Assembly (NCBI GenBank): GCA_050247515.1
Contig: JBFWUB010000003.1
Location: forward strand, 186,001-250,000
Source: RAM1 sp050247515
GTDB taxonomy: Bacteria > Pseudomonadota > Gammaproteobacteria > Burkholderiales > Burkholderiaceae_C
Reading direction: 5' to 3'
DNA: 64,000 bases
The translations under genes were made by a program, and so were the position numbers. Below are positions 18,506 to 26,263 of this stretch, one piece after another. The first letter of the stretch is position 1. Every line of letters starts with the position of its first letter. Under the pieces are notes generated by a model, which did not search any database, was not told the DNA's origin, and saw nothing but the letters and a program-made list of their open reading frames with translations.

Positions 18506-19617
18506 GTTGTGCCTCTGCTTTTTTGAGGTGGTTGGGGGTGGTTGCTCTTGAAAATCTTGTGCAGCCCTGCCGCCACGGCGTGCCCGCGTTTCAGCAGTGC
18601 GCGGGCGATCTGCGCCTGCTCCTGGTGGCTGTGGCTGGCCTGGCGCACCTGGCCTAGGTAGCTGTTGCCGGCGGCATGCACCGCGCTGGCGGGCATCTGC
18701 TGGATGCGTTTGATGGCGGCCTGCACAGACCGTCTGCGCGTGGTGCGGCGCCACGGCTTCACCACCTGGCCCACAAAGTCCACGCCGCGCGCCACGGGCT
18801 GCAGGATCGTCTTGCGTGGGTTCAGTTGTGCGCCCAGGCGCTCGGGCAAAAAGGTGCTCAGGTCGGTCAGCGCCGCGTTCAGCCAGTCGGCTGACTCGTG
18901 AAGCAAGTAGAAGTCATCCACGTACCGGCCGTAGTACCGGCCGCGCAGGGTGCACTTCACATGCTTGTCCAGCGCGTCCAGATGCACGTTGGCAAAGAAC
19001 TGGCTGCTCAGGTTGCCAATGGGCAGGCCTGTGTCGTCTGGTGCATTCACCAGGCGTTTGTGTGGCGGCACGCGCTCAATCAATGAGCGGTCGCCGCGAT
19101 ACTCGTAGTCGGTGCGCGGGTCGTGCATCAGCACGGTGTCGGTCAGCCACCGCCAGTACGGGTCTGTCACGCGCGCATGCAACTGAGCCTGCAGCACGGG
19201 CTTCTTGATGCTGACAAAGAAATTGGCCAGGTCGCATTTCAGGTAAAACGCGGGCCGCGCCCAGTTCTGCGTGATGCTGCGCACGTCATGCTCCAGGCGC
19301 TGGGCGGCGTAGCCGGTGCCGCGCCCTGGGATGCACGCTGAGCTGTTGGCAATGAAGCTGCACAGGAACGCCGGCGCGATGGCGTTGTATAGCAGTTGGT
19401 GCACGATGCGGTCACGGAACGATGCCGCCCACACCTCGCGCGGGCGCGGGTGTGTCACGACAAAGCAGGTGCTGCGGCCGGGCGCGTAGGTGCCGTCCAG
19501 CAGATCGGCGGCCAGCTCGCACAGGTTGCGCTCGATGTCGGCGCGGAAAATGGCGGCGCTATCGGTGCTGCGCTTGTATCGCTCGCACTGTTCCCAGGCC
19601 TGCACCAGCTGCGCCAT
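18502..19617 (-). CDS. DGR reverse transcriptase
   Basis: 371 aa from the ATG at 19617. An in-frame extension to 20055 would read through the template repeat and is not expected to be translated. RT motifs are in order: RPREVWAASFRDRIVHQLL (40s-70s), YLKCDLANFFVSI with a catalytic Asp at 129, GLPIGNLSSQFFANVHLDALD at 197-217 (the IGNxxSQ form typical of DGR RTs), and the YVDD catalytic box at 232-235. The thumb region RGVDFVGQVV follows. It is flanked upstream by TR and an Avd-type gene. The enzyme should copy TR RNA into adenine-mutagenised cDNA used to rewrite the VRs of the three target genes. Confidence 0.95.
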   Translation of the reverse strand: MAQLVQAWEQCERYKRSTDSAAIFRADIERNLCELAADLLDGTYAPGRSTCFVVTHPRPREVWAASFRDRIVHQLLYNAIAPAFLCSFIANSSACIPGRGTGYAAQRLEHDVRSITQNWARPAFYLKCDLANFFVSIKKPVLQAQLHARVTDPYWRWLTDTVLMHDPRTDYEYRGDRSLIERVPPHKRLVNAPDDTGLPIGNLSSQFFANVHLDALDKHVKCTLRGRYYGRYVDDFYLLHESADWLNAALTDLSTFLPERLGAQLNPRKTILQPVARGVDFVGQVVKPWRRTTRRRSVQAAIKRIQQMPASAVHAAGNSYLGQVRQASHSHQEQAQIARALLKRGHAVAAGLHKIFKSNHPQPPQKSRGTT

Positions 19618-19645
19618 TGAAAAGGGTGCCCCGTGGGGCGATGAA

Positions 19646-19753
19646 CCTGCGGACTGCCCGCACACGAAGCTCGTTGTCCTTGTCGTTCCAGTTGCTGTTG
19701 CCGTAAGCAAAGTTCTGGGCGTAGGCGTTGTGGCTGTCGTTCTGCGTGCTGTT
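19646..19753 (-). repeat. DGR template repeat (TR), 108 bp
   Basis: Read on the minus strand it is rich in AAC codons, the usual DGR design for A-directed diversity. It aligns without gaps to VR1, VR2 and VR3. Between TR and the RT start is a small inverted repeat (GCCCC/GGGGC, 19628-19639) that may structure the TR RNA. The segment from GAGCTTCG to GTCCGC at the TR 3' end is invariant in all copies and may serve as the cDNA priming (IMH-like) region. Confidence 0.93.
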
Positions 19754-19924
19754 GAGCTATCTACGTCGCCGCACCGGCCGCCAGGGCTGGCCAGTGTGGA
19801 AACTGCACCGGACCAAAGCGCGAGCTGATGCCCGCCGGTATCCGTGGTGTGCATGGCGGTGGGCGCATGGCCCAGCGGCTCAACCAGATTCATAAAAAAG
19901 CGCGCGGGCATGAGGCCATGGCTT

Positions 19925-20365
19925 TCATGCTGCAGGCGCCGCTGCAAATAGGTCGCCGGGCGGGGTGTGTGTCCGTCCGGTGGTGGCGTCAGGTTCGTCT
20001 TGCAAGCCTGCGCGCCGGCGTGTTTCCTTTCTCCAGCCCGTGCATTGCTTGCCAAGGGCGTCTGTTAGTGCCAGTGTTTCGCTCCATTGCCCGCGCTGTA
20101 CCGCGCGCACGCGGCGGCCGTTGCGCAGCAGCACCGTTACGGCCTCAATGTGTTCGGCCAGTACGTCCAGCCGCTCCATCCTGGTGGTTGGTGTTGCCGC
20201 CTTGTTGGCCCGTGCCACCTGCAGCAGGATGTCGGCTGCCAGGCCTGCCACGCGCTGGCCCACCACCAGGCGAAACTCGCGCGGCACATGCTTTTGCAGC
20301 GCAAGCATCAGCACAAAGAACGCTTCGGCGGTCTTGTAAATGTCCAGGTCGGTGTGCAGGCTCAT
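19925..20365 (-). CDS. avd: Avd-like DGR accessory protein (four-helix bundle)
   Basis: 146 aa. The core, about residues 8-110, is all-helical with conserved features of Avd/four-helix-bundle proteins: an FRLVVGQRVAGLAADILLQVARAN stretch, then a helix IEAVTVLLRNGRRV and the terminal LGKQCTGWRKE. Avd forms a basic pentamer that binds RT and TR RNA and is needed for mutagenic reverse transcription in BPP-1. It lies between the VR1 target and TR, the canonical place. The C-terminal 35 residues look disordered. Confidence 0.85.
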   Translation of the reverse strand: MSLHTDLDIYKTAEAFFVLMLALQKHVPREFRLVVGQRVAGLAADILLQVARANKAATPTTRMERLDVLAEHIEAVTVLLRNGRRVRAVQRGQWSETLALTDALGKQCTGWRKETRRRAGLQDEPDATTGRTHTPPGDLFAAAPAA

Positions 20366-20414
20366 GGGTTATGCGTGGTTCGGTGCTGATCGGTCGGCTG
20401 CGCGGGCCAAGTGG

Positions 20415-20924
20415 TCAAGCTGTGAAGTGGTGAAGTTGAATCCGGCGGACTGCCCGCACACGAAGCTCGTTGACCTTGCCGCCCCAGTAGCTGTAGCCGT
20501 AAGCAAAGTCCTGGGCGTAGGCGACGTGGCTGTCGCTCTGCGTGCTGGTCCAGTAGGTGCGCTTGTCGAATAGCTCGGGCACGTTGGCGTACAGCGCCCA
20601 CATTTCTGCACGCGCGGGGATGTAGAGGTCGCTGTGGCCTTCGATGGTGAGCTGTCGCACCTGCGTTGCAATGGCGCATCCGCTGGCAGCCATGGCCAGC
20701 GTGTTGCGCCAGCCATCGGTGAAGCTCTTGGCGCCGGCCACGTCCTGGCCGCGTTGGCCCCAGGGTGATTCTTTCAGGTCGGCCAAATCGGCCAGCGGCA
20801 CGATGACGGCGTAGTCGGGCTCGCGCTTTTTGCCGACAAGCGCGCCGCGCAGGATGGCGCCGAGGCGGCCGCCTTCGCCGGGCACGATGTCGCCAAACGT
20901 CGGCAGTGTGGGGTGATGCTTCAT
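20415..20924 (-). CDS. DGR target protein with VR1 (DUF1566/lectin-like C-terminus)
   Basis: 169 aa, starting at 20924 behind a GGAG Shine-Dalgarno. The C-terminal half has the DUF1566/C-type-lectin-like pattern: LYIPARAEMWALYANVPELF, then YWTSTQ and the variable segment ending ELRVRAVRRIQL. All 12 differences between VR1 and TR are at template A. No signal peptide, lipobox or membrane segment is seen. The N-terminal region is specific to this target. The partner or receptor bound is unknown. Confidence 0.88.
   Translation of the reverse strand: MKHHPTLPTFGDIVPGEGGRLGAILRGALVGKKREPDYAVIVPLADLADLKESPWGQRGQDVAGAKSFTDGWRNTLAMAASGCAIATQVRQLTIEGHSDLYIPARAEMWALYANVPELFDKRTYWTSTQSDSHVAYAQDFAYGYSYWGGKVNELRVRAVRRIQLHHFTA
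20442..20549 (-). repeat. DGR variable repeat VR1
   Basis: 108 bp, gap-free to TR. 12 substitutions by my alignment, each at a TR adenine (to G, T or C). Confidence 0.93.
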
Positions 20925-20988
20925 TGCAATGCTCCAGTAGTGAATTGATCGTCCGGCTGCGCCGGCCAAGGGGTGAAGTGGTGAAGGG

Positions 20989-21477
20989 TTAAAGTTGAAT
21001 CCAGCGGACTGCCCGCACACGAAGCTCGCTGCCCCTGTTGCCCCAGAAGCTGAAGCCGTAAGCAAAGTTCTGGGCGAAGGCGTTGTGGCTGTCGCCCTGC
21101 GTGCTGCTCCAATACCAGCCCTTCGGGTTGAAGGCTTCGGGCGCGAAAACGTAGCAGGCCATCAGCTCGGCCTGGCTGGGCAGGTGGAAGTCGGCATGTC
21201 CATCAGCCTGGTGCTGGTGTGCCCAGCTAGCCGCCGGGTGATCGTGGCCACTGGCCAGCAGCGCGGCGGTGTTTGTACGGCCGTTGTGGTGGCTGTTGGC
21301 GCCTGCGATGTTGATATACGGGCCGTACTTGGCGTGCTCCAGTTCCTCCTGTGATGCGATCAGGTGGCGCGCCGGCGCGCCATCGCGCGCCGGCAGGCTG
21401 GCGATGTACAGGCCACCCTGGCCGGGCCAGTAAATGCCGTGGGCGGGCGGGGTGAGGATGGGGGTCGATGTGTTCAT
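20989..21477 (-). CDS. DGR target protein with VR2 (DUF1566/lectin-like C-terminus)
   Basis: 162 aa, start at 21477 with CGGAG eight bases upstream. A DUF1566-like layout spans almost the whole chain: IYWPGQGGLYIASLPARDG, then NTAALLASGHDHPAASWA, FHLPSQAELMACY, and the variable end WYWSSTQ...ELRVRAVRWIQL. The stop follows immediately after VR2. 14 of 15 TR/VR2 differences are at template A. It is the first target in the core locus. No export signal is present. Confidence 0.88.
   Translation of the reverse strand: MNTSTPILTPPAHGIYWPGQGGLYIASLPARDGAPARHLIASQEELEHAKYGPYINIAGANSHHNGRTNTAALLASGHDHPAASWAHQHQADGHADFHLPSQAELMACYVFAPEAFNPKGWYWSSTQGDSHNAFAQNFAYGFSFWGNRGSELRVRAVRWIQL
21001..21108 (-). 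repeat. DGR variable repeat VR2
   Basis: 108 bp, gap-free to TR. 15 substitutions, 14 at TR adenines; the exception is one G-to-A change. Confidence 0.93.
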
Positions 21478-21507
21478 GGTTATCTCCGGTTGGTGGTGGG
21501 TGATGGG

Positions 21508-24147
21508 TTAGGCAGTGGCAACTTCGGCCGGCTTCGTGGGGAAGGGCCAGTTCTTGTCAACGTAGGCGGCCGGCGGCTGGTCCAGGCCTTTGATTTCCAG
21601 CTGGGCTGTTTCAGCTGCGGCCTTGTCGGCTGGCTTTGCGGCTGCGTCGGCGGTGGGCGTGCCCTGGCGCGGTGCCGGCACGCTCACCAGCTCCAGCTCG
21701 TCAGCCGTGCCGGCGGTGTAGTCGCTGGGCTTTTTGCTGAATCGCACGTCAAAGCCGCCGGCGGATACGGTGTCAATCACGCCTTCACGGCCGCACACCT
21801 TGCGGAAGTTGCCCGCCGGGCCGCGCAGGCCTTGTTTGAAGCGCACGCGGTCGCCCACCTTGAACTGGGTGGTGGGTTCGTCGGCCGTCAGCAGCTCGTC
21901 GGCGTGAAAGCTGTTGGGGCAGCGGCTCATGCCGCCCTTGGCCTTGGGGTCGGCCATGGTGATCCATGCCGCTGCGTCTCCGCATCGCTGGTCAAACACG
22001 CCCACATAGCCCGCAAAGCGCGCGTTGCGGCCCAGCTTGGCCTTGTCGTCAATGATCTTCACGCGCGCGCCTTGCACCAGGCCCTTGATGCCCGCCAGGC
22101 CCAGCGGCCGCCAGGTGGTGTCGGGGGTGGCCTGGGTCGTGCCTTTGGCCGGCGCTGCGGCATTCTTGGCGGCCGGCGCGGCCTTCTTGGCCTTGGCCTG
22201 TTCCTTCGCCTTGTCGGCGTTCTTCGCGGCCGTCACCACGGCCGTGCGCTCGGCCTTGGCGTCGATGCCCAGCACCTTGCCGATGTCGTCCATAAACGCC
22301 GGCTCGGGGTGGTAATACTGCGCGTAGTGCACTTCGTCGGCCATGCACGCGGCCACCACGAACTGATTGAACTGCACGGGCGTCAGCGTCTTGAAGTGGG
22401 CTTCGATCTGCTTGCGTGTGTCGCCATACCCACCGCGCCCGATGTCCCAGCCCATCAGCTTGCGCACGCGCTTGCTGGCTTCGTTGTCCAGGCGCGCATA
22501 CAGCTTCATGGCAGCGGGCAGCAGCAGCTGCGACAACAGGGCGGGGCAGTCTGTGGCCTGGCCGGCGGTGGCCACCAGCTTTTCTGCCACGGCCCAGCGC
22601 GCGGCTTTCTCGCGCGCGATCTTCTTGTTTTCTTGGGCCTCTGAGCTGCTGCCCTTGCCCGTGGTGGGGTCAAGGCCGCGCTCTTTTATCAGGCGCATCA
22701 CATCCTTGCGCAGCAGGGCTTTCACCAGGCCTTTGCCGTCTGGCCGCTGGATCAGCACCGGCTTGGGCATGTCGTTGCCCAGCACCTGGGCCACGGTCTT
22801 GCCGCTGTTCTTCTCGTTGACCTCGCTGCCGTACAGCCGTTCATCCAGCGTTATGTACTCGTTGCTGACTACGTGCTCGGGCATGGCTTCGTAGGGCAGG
22901 ATTTTCTTGGCCTCTTTGCCGGTGATGACCGTCTGCCCTTCGGCTTTAGCGGCTTCCACCACCTGCAGCGTGTGCGCGCCGTTCTTTTTGCCGTAGCAGC
23001 TCGGGTCCATGCAGGTGGCCGGCATGTTCGGGTTGTCAAACAGCTCTTTCGCGTTGGCGCTGTTCTTGGTGCAGCCGGTGCACGGTGCGATGCCGGCCAG
23101 CTCCACCTTGATGTTGAAAACCGCCTTGCTCAGCGTCAGGCGGAAGTTGCTTTGCACATACTCTGTGGCGGCGCGCAGCGACATTGGGGTATTGATAACC
23201 TCTGTGCCCTTGGCGCCCAGGCCTGCAATGCGCCGGGTGGCTTCGATTTGCTGGGCCTCGTTGCCGATGGTGGCAACCTGCAGCGCAGTGGTGCGCTCCA
23301 GCTTGCCTTCCAGAAACACCTGTTGCGCAAAGTCGCACAGGTTCAGCAGCTGCAGGGTGACGTAGATGTAGCGGGTGCTGACGTGCGCCTTCTTTGGCCC
23401 CTTCTTGATGCGGCCCGCCAGGCGCTCAATGGTGTAGCCGTGGTCTTCCATCATGCGGCGGTAGCCGCGCGCCTCTTCCAGCGGGTGGAGGCTTTCGCGC
23501 TGCACGTTCTCCACCAGCTGCAGCTCGGCCACCTGTTCGTCGCTCAGGTTGCGCACCAGCACGGGCACCGTGCGCACGCCGGCCATCTTGCAGGCTCGCC
23601 AGCGGCGTTCACCGGCCACCAGCTCATGCGTGGGCAGCGGGTCGCCCTTGCGCCGGTCGGTGAATGTCTCGTCCAGGCGTACAGCGGGCAGCGGCCGCAC
23701 CAGGATGGGCTGGGCCACGCCCTGGGCCTTGATGCTGTCGGCCAGCTCTTCCAGCGCGTCGGGGTCGAAGATTGTGCGCGGCTGGTAGCGGCCGGGGACG
23801 ATGGCCGTCAATAGCAGCACGTCAAAGCCATACACCACCGCGCCCGCCACGGGTGGTGTGTCGGTGTGCTTGGCTTCGGCGCTTTCGGGCGCCGCGTCGG
23901 CGCCGGCCGCTTCGGCCTGGTCAGTGCTGGCCGGCGCAGCGGCGGCTTTGGCCACCAGCGTCAGGTCGGCCGCACTCGTGGTCAGCAGCGGCATGCCGGC
24001 CACGTCCACCTGCACCTTGCCACCGCGCACGGTGCCCAGCACCAGGCCCTGTTTGCCGGCCTGGGGCGCGGGCTTGCCGGCGGCATTCAGCAGTGTGTCG
24101 CTGACCTTCACGCTGTCGCCTGCGTTGAATGTGATTGCGTCGCTCAT
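21508..24147 (-). CDS. Large ParB-like nuclease/CTPase-domain protein
   Basis: 879 aa from the ATG at 24147 (GGAGGG about ten bases upstream). An N-terminal SH3/KOW-like segment (about 1-65) precedes the ParB domain (about 105-260) with YQPRTIFDPDALEELADSI, the nucleotide-binding box GERRWRA at 179-185 and ENVQRES. A helix-turn-helix region follows, then a Cys cluster (356, 359, 379, 384) suggesting a zinc site, a Lys/Ala-rich linker and further small beta domains at the C-terminus. Standard ParB is about 300 aa, so this is a much enlarged phage form. No parA is adjacent. Possible roles are DNA segregation, transcription control, or an anti-restriction/nuclease function. Confidence 0.8.
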   Translation of the reverse strand: MSDAITFNAGDSVKVSDTLLNAAGKPAPQAGKQGLVLGTVRGGKVQVDVAGMPLLTTSAADLTLVAKAAAAPASTDQAEAAGADAAPESAEAKHTDTPPVAGAVVYGFDVLLLTAIVPGRYQPRTIFDPDALEELADSIKAQGVAQPILVRPLPAVRLDETFTDRRKGDPLPTHELVAGERRWRACKMAGVRTVPVLVRNLSDEQVAELQLVENVQRESLHPLEEARGYRRMMEDHGYTIERLAGRIKKGPKKAHVSTRYIYVTLQLLNLCDFAQQVFLEGKLERTTALQVATIGNEAQQIEATRRIAGLGAKGTEVINTPMSLRAATEYVQSNFRLTLSKAVFNIKVELAGIAPCTGCTKNSANAKELFDNPNMPATCMDPSCYGKKNGAHTLQVVEAAKAEGQTVITGKEAKKILPYEAMPEHVVSNEYITLDERLYGSEVNEKNSGKTVAQVLGNDMPKPVLIQRPDGKGLVKALLRKDVMRLIKERGLDPTTGKGSSSEAQENKKIAREKAARWAVAEKLVATAGQATDCPALLSQLLLPAAMKLYARLDNEASKRVRKLMGWDIGRGGYGDTRKQIEAHFKTLTPVQFNQFVVAACMADEVHYAQYYHPEPAFMDDIGKVLGIDAKAERTAVVTAAKNADKAKEQAKAKKAAPAAKNAAAPAKGTTQATPDTTWRPLGLAGIKGLVQGARVKIIDDKAKLGRNARFAGYVGVFDQRCGDAAAWITMADPKAKGGMSRCPNSFHADELLTADEPTTQFKVGDRVRFKQGLRGPAGNFRKVCGREGVIDTVSAGGFDVRFSKKPSDYTAGTADELELVSVPAPRQGTPTADAAAKPADKAAAETAQLEIKGLDQPPAAYVDKNWPFPTKPAEVATA

Positions 24148-24149
24148 GG

Positions 24150-24557
24150 TTACAGTCCCTCCAGCGGGATCAGGGGCAGGCACAGGCGGCGCACCAGCTG
24201 GCGCTGCTGGGCCGGCGTCAGCAGCACTTCGCCGGCTTCGCTCACGCCCGCGCCGGTAAAGCTGATGTCGCCATCGGGGTACAGGTAGATTTCCAGCAGC
24301 GTGGCCTCACTGCTGGTAGTGGTGCTGGCCGGCAGCGCGAACATCCAGCGGCGCTCGGGGCCTTCCCTGGTGGACAGGATCAGCCCGGCCGACATGGCGC
24401 GCTGCAGCTGGGCGGAAATGCCCTTGGGGTTGATTCCCAGGGCTTTGGCGGCCTGGTCTTTGGCGATTGACCTGGTGGGCTGCGCCTGCAGCAGTTCAAT
24501 CAGGCGTGCGGGCACAGACCCTTCACGCGGCGAGTATTTTTCGTCTGCGGTTGTCAT
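24150..24557 (-). CDS. Winged-helix phage protein
   Basis: 135 aa from the ATG at 24557. Residues about 18-80 resemble a winged helix: ARLIELLQAQPTRSIAKDQAAKALGINPKGI, then a recognition helix SAQLQRAMSAGLI and a wing STREGPERRWMF. It ends 2 nt before the ParB-like gene and may act with it. The target DNA is unknown. Confidence 0.6.
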   Translation of the reverse strand: MTTADEKYSPREGSVPARLIELLQAQPTRSIAKDQAAKALGINPKGISAQLQRAMSAGLILSTREGPERRWMFALPASTTTSSEATLLEIYLYPDGDISFTGAGVSEAGEVLLTPAQQRQLVRRLCLPLIPLEGL

Positions 24558-24879
24558 ACGGTTCCTTCGGGGTGGTGGCGTGCCGGCACCGGCACAGAAA
24601 CAGATCCAGCTCGCGGCGCACGGCCGGGGCCAGCTCGGCGGCGTCGTCGTTGATCCAGGCGTCCAGCAGCGCATCAAGGCGCGGGCGCGTGTCGTCGTGC
24701 CCGATGCGCCACAGGGCCACGTTGTGGCCACTGGCGCGCATGGCGTGCAGCTCGTTGGCGGTTTGCACCAGCAGCACCACGCTGACGGCGTGGCCGGCCT
24801 GGCCGGTCAGCTCCAGCAGCAGGTAGCCCGCGTCCGTCATGGTGCGGGGGTTGCGGCCTGTCAGCGCGATGATGTCCAT
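24523..24879 (-). CDS. Hypothetical phage protein
   Basis: 118 aa from the ATG at 24879. It contains a TDAGYLLLELTGQAGHAVSVV stretch and a Cys-containing C-terminus. It overlaps the following gene by 35 nt. The family is not recognised. Confidence 0.5.
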   Translation of the reverse strand: MDIIALTGRNPRTMTDAGYLLLELTGQAGHAVSVVLLVQTANELHAMRASGHNVALWRIGHDDTRPRLDALLDAWINDDAAELAPAVRRELDLFLCRCRHATTPKEPYDNRRRKILAA

Positions 24880-24889
24880 GGCGCTGGGC

Positions 24890-25375
24890 TCAATAGGCCT
24901 TGCCGCCTGCTGCCAGCCGCGCAGCGGGCTTGTGGTCGGCGCGCTGGGCGTTGTAGGCCAGCTTGTCGGCAATGGCGCCGCCCAGGTCCAGATTCAGCGC
25001 GCCGGCCAGATCGCAGATGCGGATCACGGCGTCAGCCAGCTCCACTTCCAGCATGGGGCGCGCGGGCAGCTTGTCGTCCATCAGGCCCTTGCGGTGACCT
25101 TCCATGGCTTCGCTCACTTCGCTGTGCGTGAGGCACAGCTTCTGCGCCACCAAGGCGCCGGCCAGCAGCTCTTCCAGCGGGCTGGCGGGCGCGTTGATGA
25201 CGCGGATCAGGTCCAGCCCGGTCTTGTGGTCCGTCCACCAGCCGGCGGTGGCGCTGGCGGTGTGGCACACGTTCTGCAGGGCTTGGACGTGGGCTTTGAT
25301 GGCCCAGCCTTCAAGGCGGGTGGGGGTGGGCGCGGGTGTTGCCGTGGCGATGGCGGTGGCGGTGGCGGTGTTCAT
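24890..25375 (-). CDS. MazG-like nucleotide pyrophosphohydrolase
   Basis: 161 aa from the ATG at 25375, ATGA-coupled to the upstream gene. It has the all-helical MazG pattern of acidic metal ligands: LTHSEVSEAMEGHRKG, then MLEVELADAVIRICDLAG. Such enzymes hydrolyse NTPs or dNTPs, or (p)ppGpp-related nucleotides, in phage-infected cells. The Ala/Thr-rich first 18 residues look like a flexible leader. The substrate is not determinable. Confidence 0.75.
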   Translation of the reverse strand: MNTATATAIATATPAPTPTRLEGWAIKAHVQALQNVCHTASATAGWWTDHKTGLDLIRVINAPASPLEELLAGALVAQKLCLTHSEVSEAMEGHRKGLMDDKLPARPMLEVELADAVIRICDLAGALNLDLGGAIADKLAYNAQRADHKPAARLAAGGKAY

Positions 25376-25728
25376 GCAGTGGTTTCCTCGGGTTGGGGTT
25401 GCGGGGTGGTGTCGGTGGCGGGGTCTGCAAGCGCGTGCACGTGGCTGGCGTTGCGGGCGTGCAGCTCGATGCCCACCAGTGCCGCCTGAAACTCCACGCG
25501 CGTGCCGCGCTTCAATCGGTGGGCTGCGGCCTTGCATTGCTGTTCCTGCCCGGCCGGAAAGAGCTGCTGCACATGGCAGCGGTTGTGGCTGGTGCTGTCC
25601 AGCTCCACCGTGAAGCACAGCGCCGGCACAAAGTGCGCTTCGCTGTCCACGGGCACCTGGCGGTGCTGGGCGTCTTCCACCAGCGTGCCGGTGAGCTGCA
25701 TGTCGCAGGTGTGGGTGGGGTTGGGCAT
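25372..25728 (-). CDS. Hypothetical phage protein, possible OB-like fold
   Basis: 118 aa, beta-rich in the first 95 residues (MQLTGTLVEDAQHRQVPV, LKRGTRVEFQAALVGIEL), ending in a Pro/Glu/Thr tail. The layout could suit a small OB-fold protein, but no motif proves it. Contains one copy of the 16-bp palindrome. Confidence 0.45.
   Translation of the reverse strand: MPNPTHTCDMQLTGTLVEDAQHRQVPVDSEAHFVPALCFTVELDSTSHNRCHVQQLFPAGQEQQCKAAAHRLKRGTRVEFQAALVGIELHARNASHVHALADPATDTTPQPQPEETTA
25425..25440. repeat. 16-bp palindrome site (one mismatch)
   Basis: CTGCAAGCGCGTGCAC; the first base deviates from the consensus. Confidence 0.6.
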
Positions 25729-25740
25729 GGTGCGTCTGCC

Positions 25741-26091
25741 TTAGCTGGGCTGGCTAGGGCGTGCGCGCGCCGCCTCGCGCTTTTTCGCGTCGATTTCGTC
25801 TAGCGCTTCCTTGAGGCGAGCTACATCGCAGTCGTGTATGTAGCTGGTGCTGGCCAGCCGCGAGATTTGCACCTGCAGGGCGGCGCCAACGGCGGCGTTG
25901 ATGGTGGCGGCTCCGATCTTGAAGTCACGCGGGCGCGTGGCGTAGGAGTGCAGCCGTTCAATCGCCAGGCGGATCACGCCGTAGATGCTGGCCAGCGTGG
26001 CCAGCTTGTAAAGCAGGTAACCAGCCAGCACCAGCAGCGCGCCGTTGGGCAGATTGGCGACCATTTCAACCAGTAATTTCAGTTCTTCCAT
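25741..26091 (-). CDS. Small membrane-anchored phage protein
   Basis: 116 aa. A hydrophobic helix near residues 17-45 (GALLVLAGYLLYKLATLASIYG) is followed by a helical, charged C-terminus. Not recognised. Confidence 0.5.
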   Translation of the reverse strand: MEELKLLVEMVANLPNGALLVLAGYLLYKLATLASIYGVIRLAIERLHSYATRPRDFKIGAATINAAVGAALQVQISRLASTSYIHDCDVARLKEALDEIDAKKREAARARPSQPS

Positions 26092-26108
26092 GGGGTGCTT
26101 TCTGTGGG

Positions 26109-26252
26109 TTAGCGCGTCACGCGCGGGCGGGTGTTGAGCTGGTGCTGGGCATGCCGGCGCAGCGTGGCGATCTGGCGGTCGCGCTCGCGCTGCCAGTGCA
26201 TGCGCTGCAGGCGGGTGGCCAGGCGGGTGATAAAGGTGCGAATGGTGTTCAT
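26109..26252 (-). CDS. Very small basic phage protein
   Basis: 47 aa, start at 26252. Highly basic (RLATRLQRMHWQRERDRQ). It fits the tight operon spacing between its neighbours; otherwise unsupported. Confidence 0.35.
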   Translation of the reverse strand: MNTIRTFITRLATRLQRMHWQRERDRQIATLRRHAQHQLNTRPRVTR

Positions 26253-26263
26253 GGGTGGTCGCC

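Larger units (their letters stand above)
18502..21477 (-). other. Diversity-generating retroelement core locus
   Basis: Minus-strand order: target 1 with VR2, target 2 with VR1, avd, TR, RT. A third target with VR3 lies at 28627-29358. The components match the DGR paradigm of Bordetella phage BPP-1 (RT, TR, Avd, VR in a lectin-like target). The locus is embedded in the leftward early operon rather than near tail genes. Confidence 0.95.

Noticed and set aside
18502..19617. Retron or group II intron reverse transcriptase
   Set aside because: TR/VR pairs with A-biased changes, an Avd-like gene and the IGNLSSQ motif identify a DGR; no msr/msd or intron domains seen.
19618..20055. N-terminal extension of the reverse transcriptase through TR
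   Set aside because: The in-frame region covers the non-coding template repeat and part of avd and has no RT-like content; the conserved RT starts at 19617.
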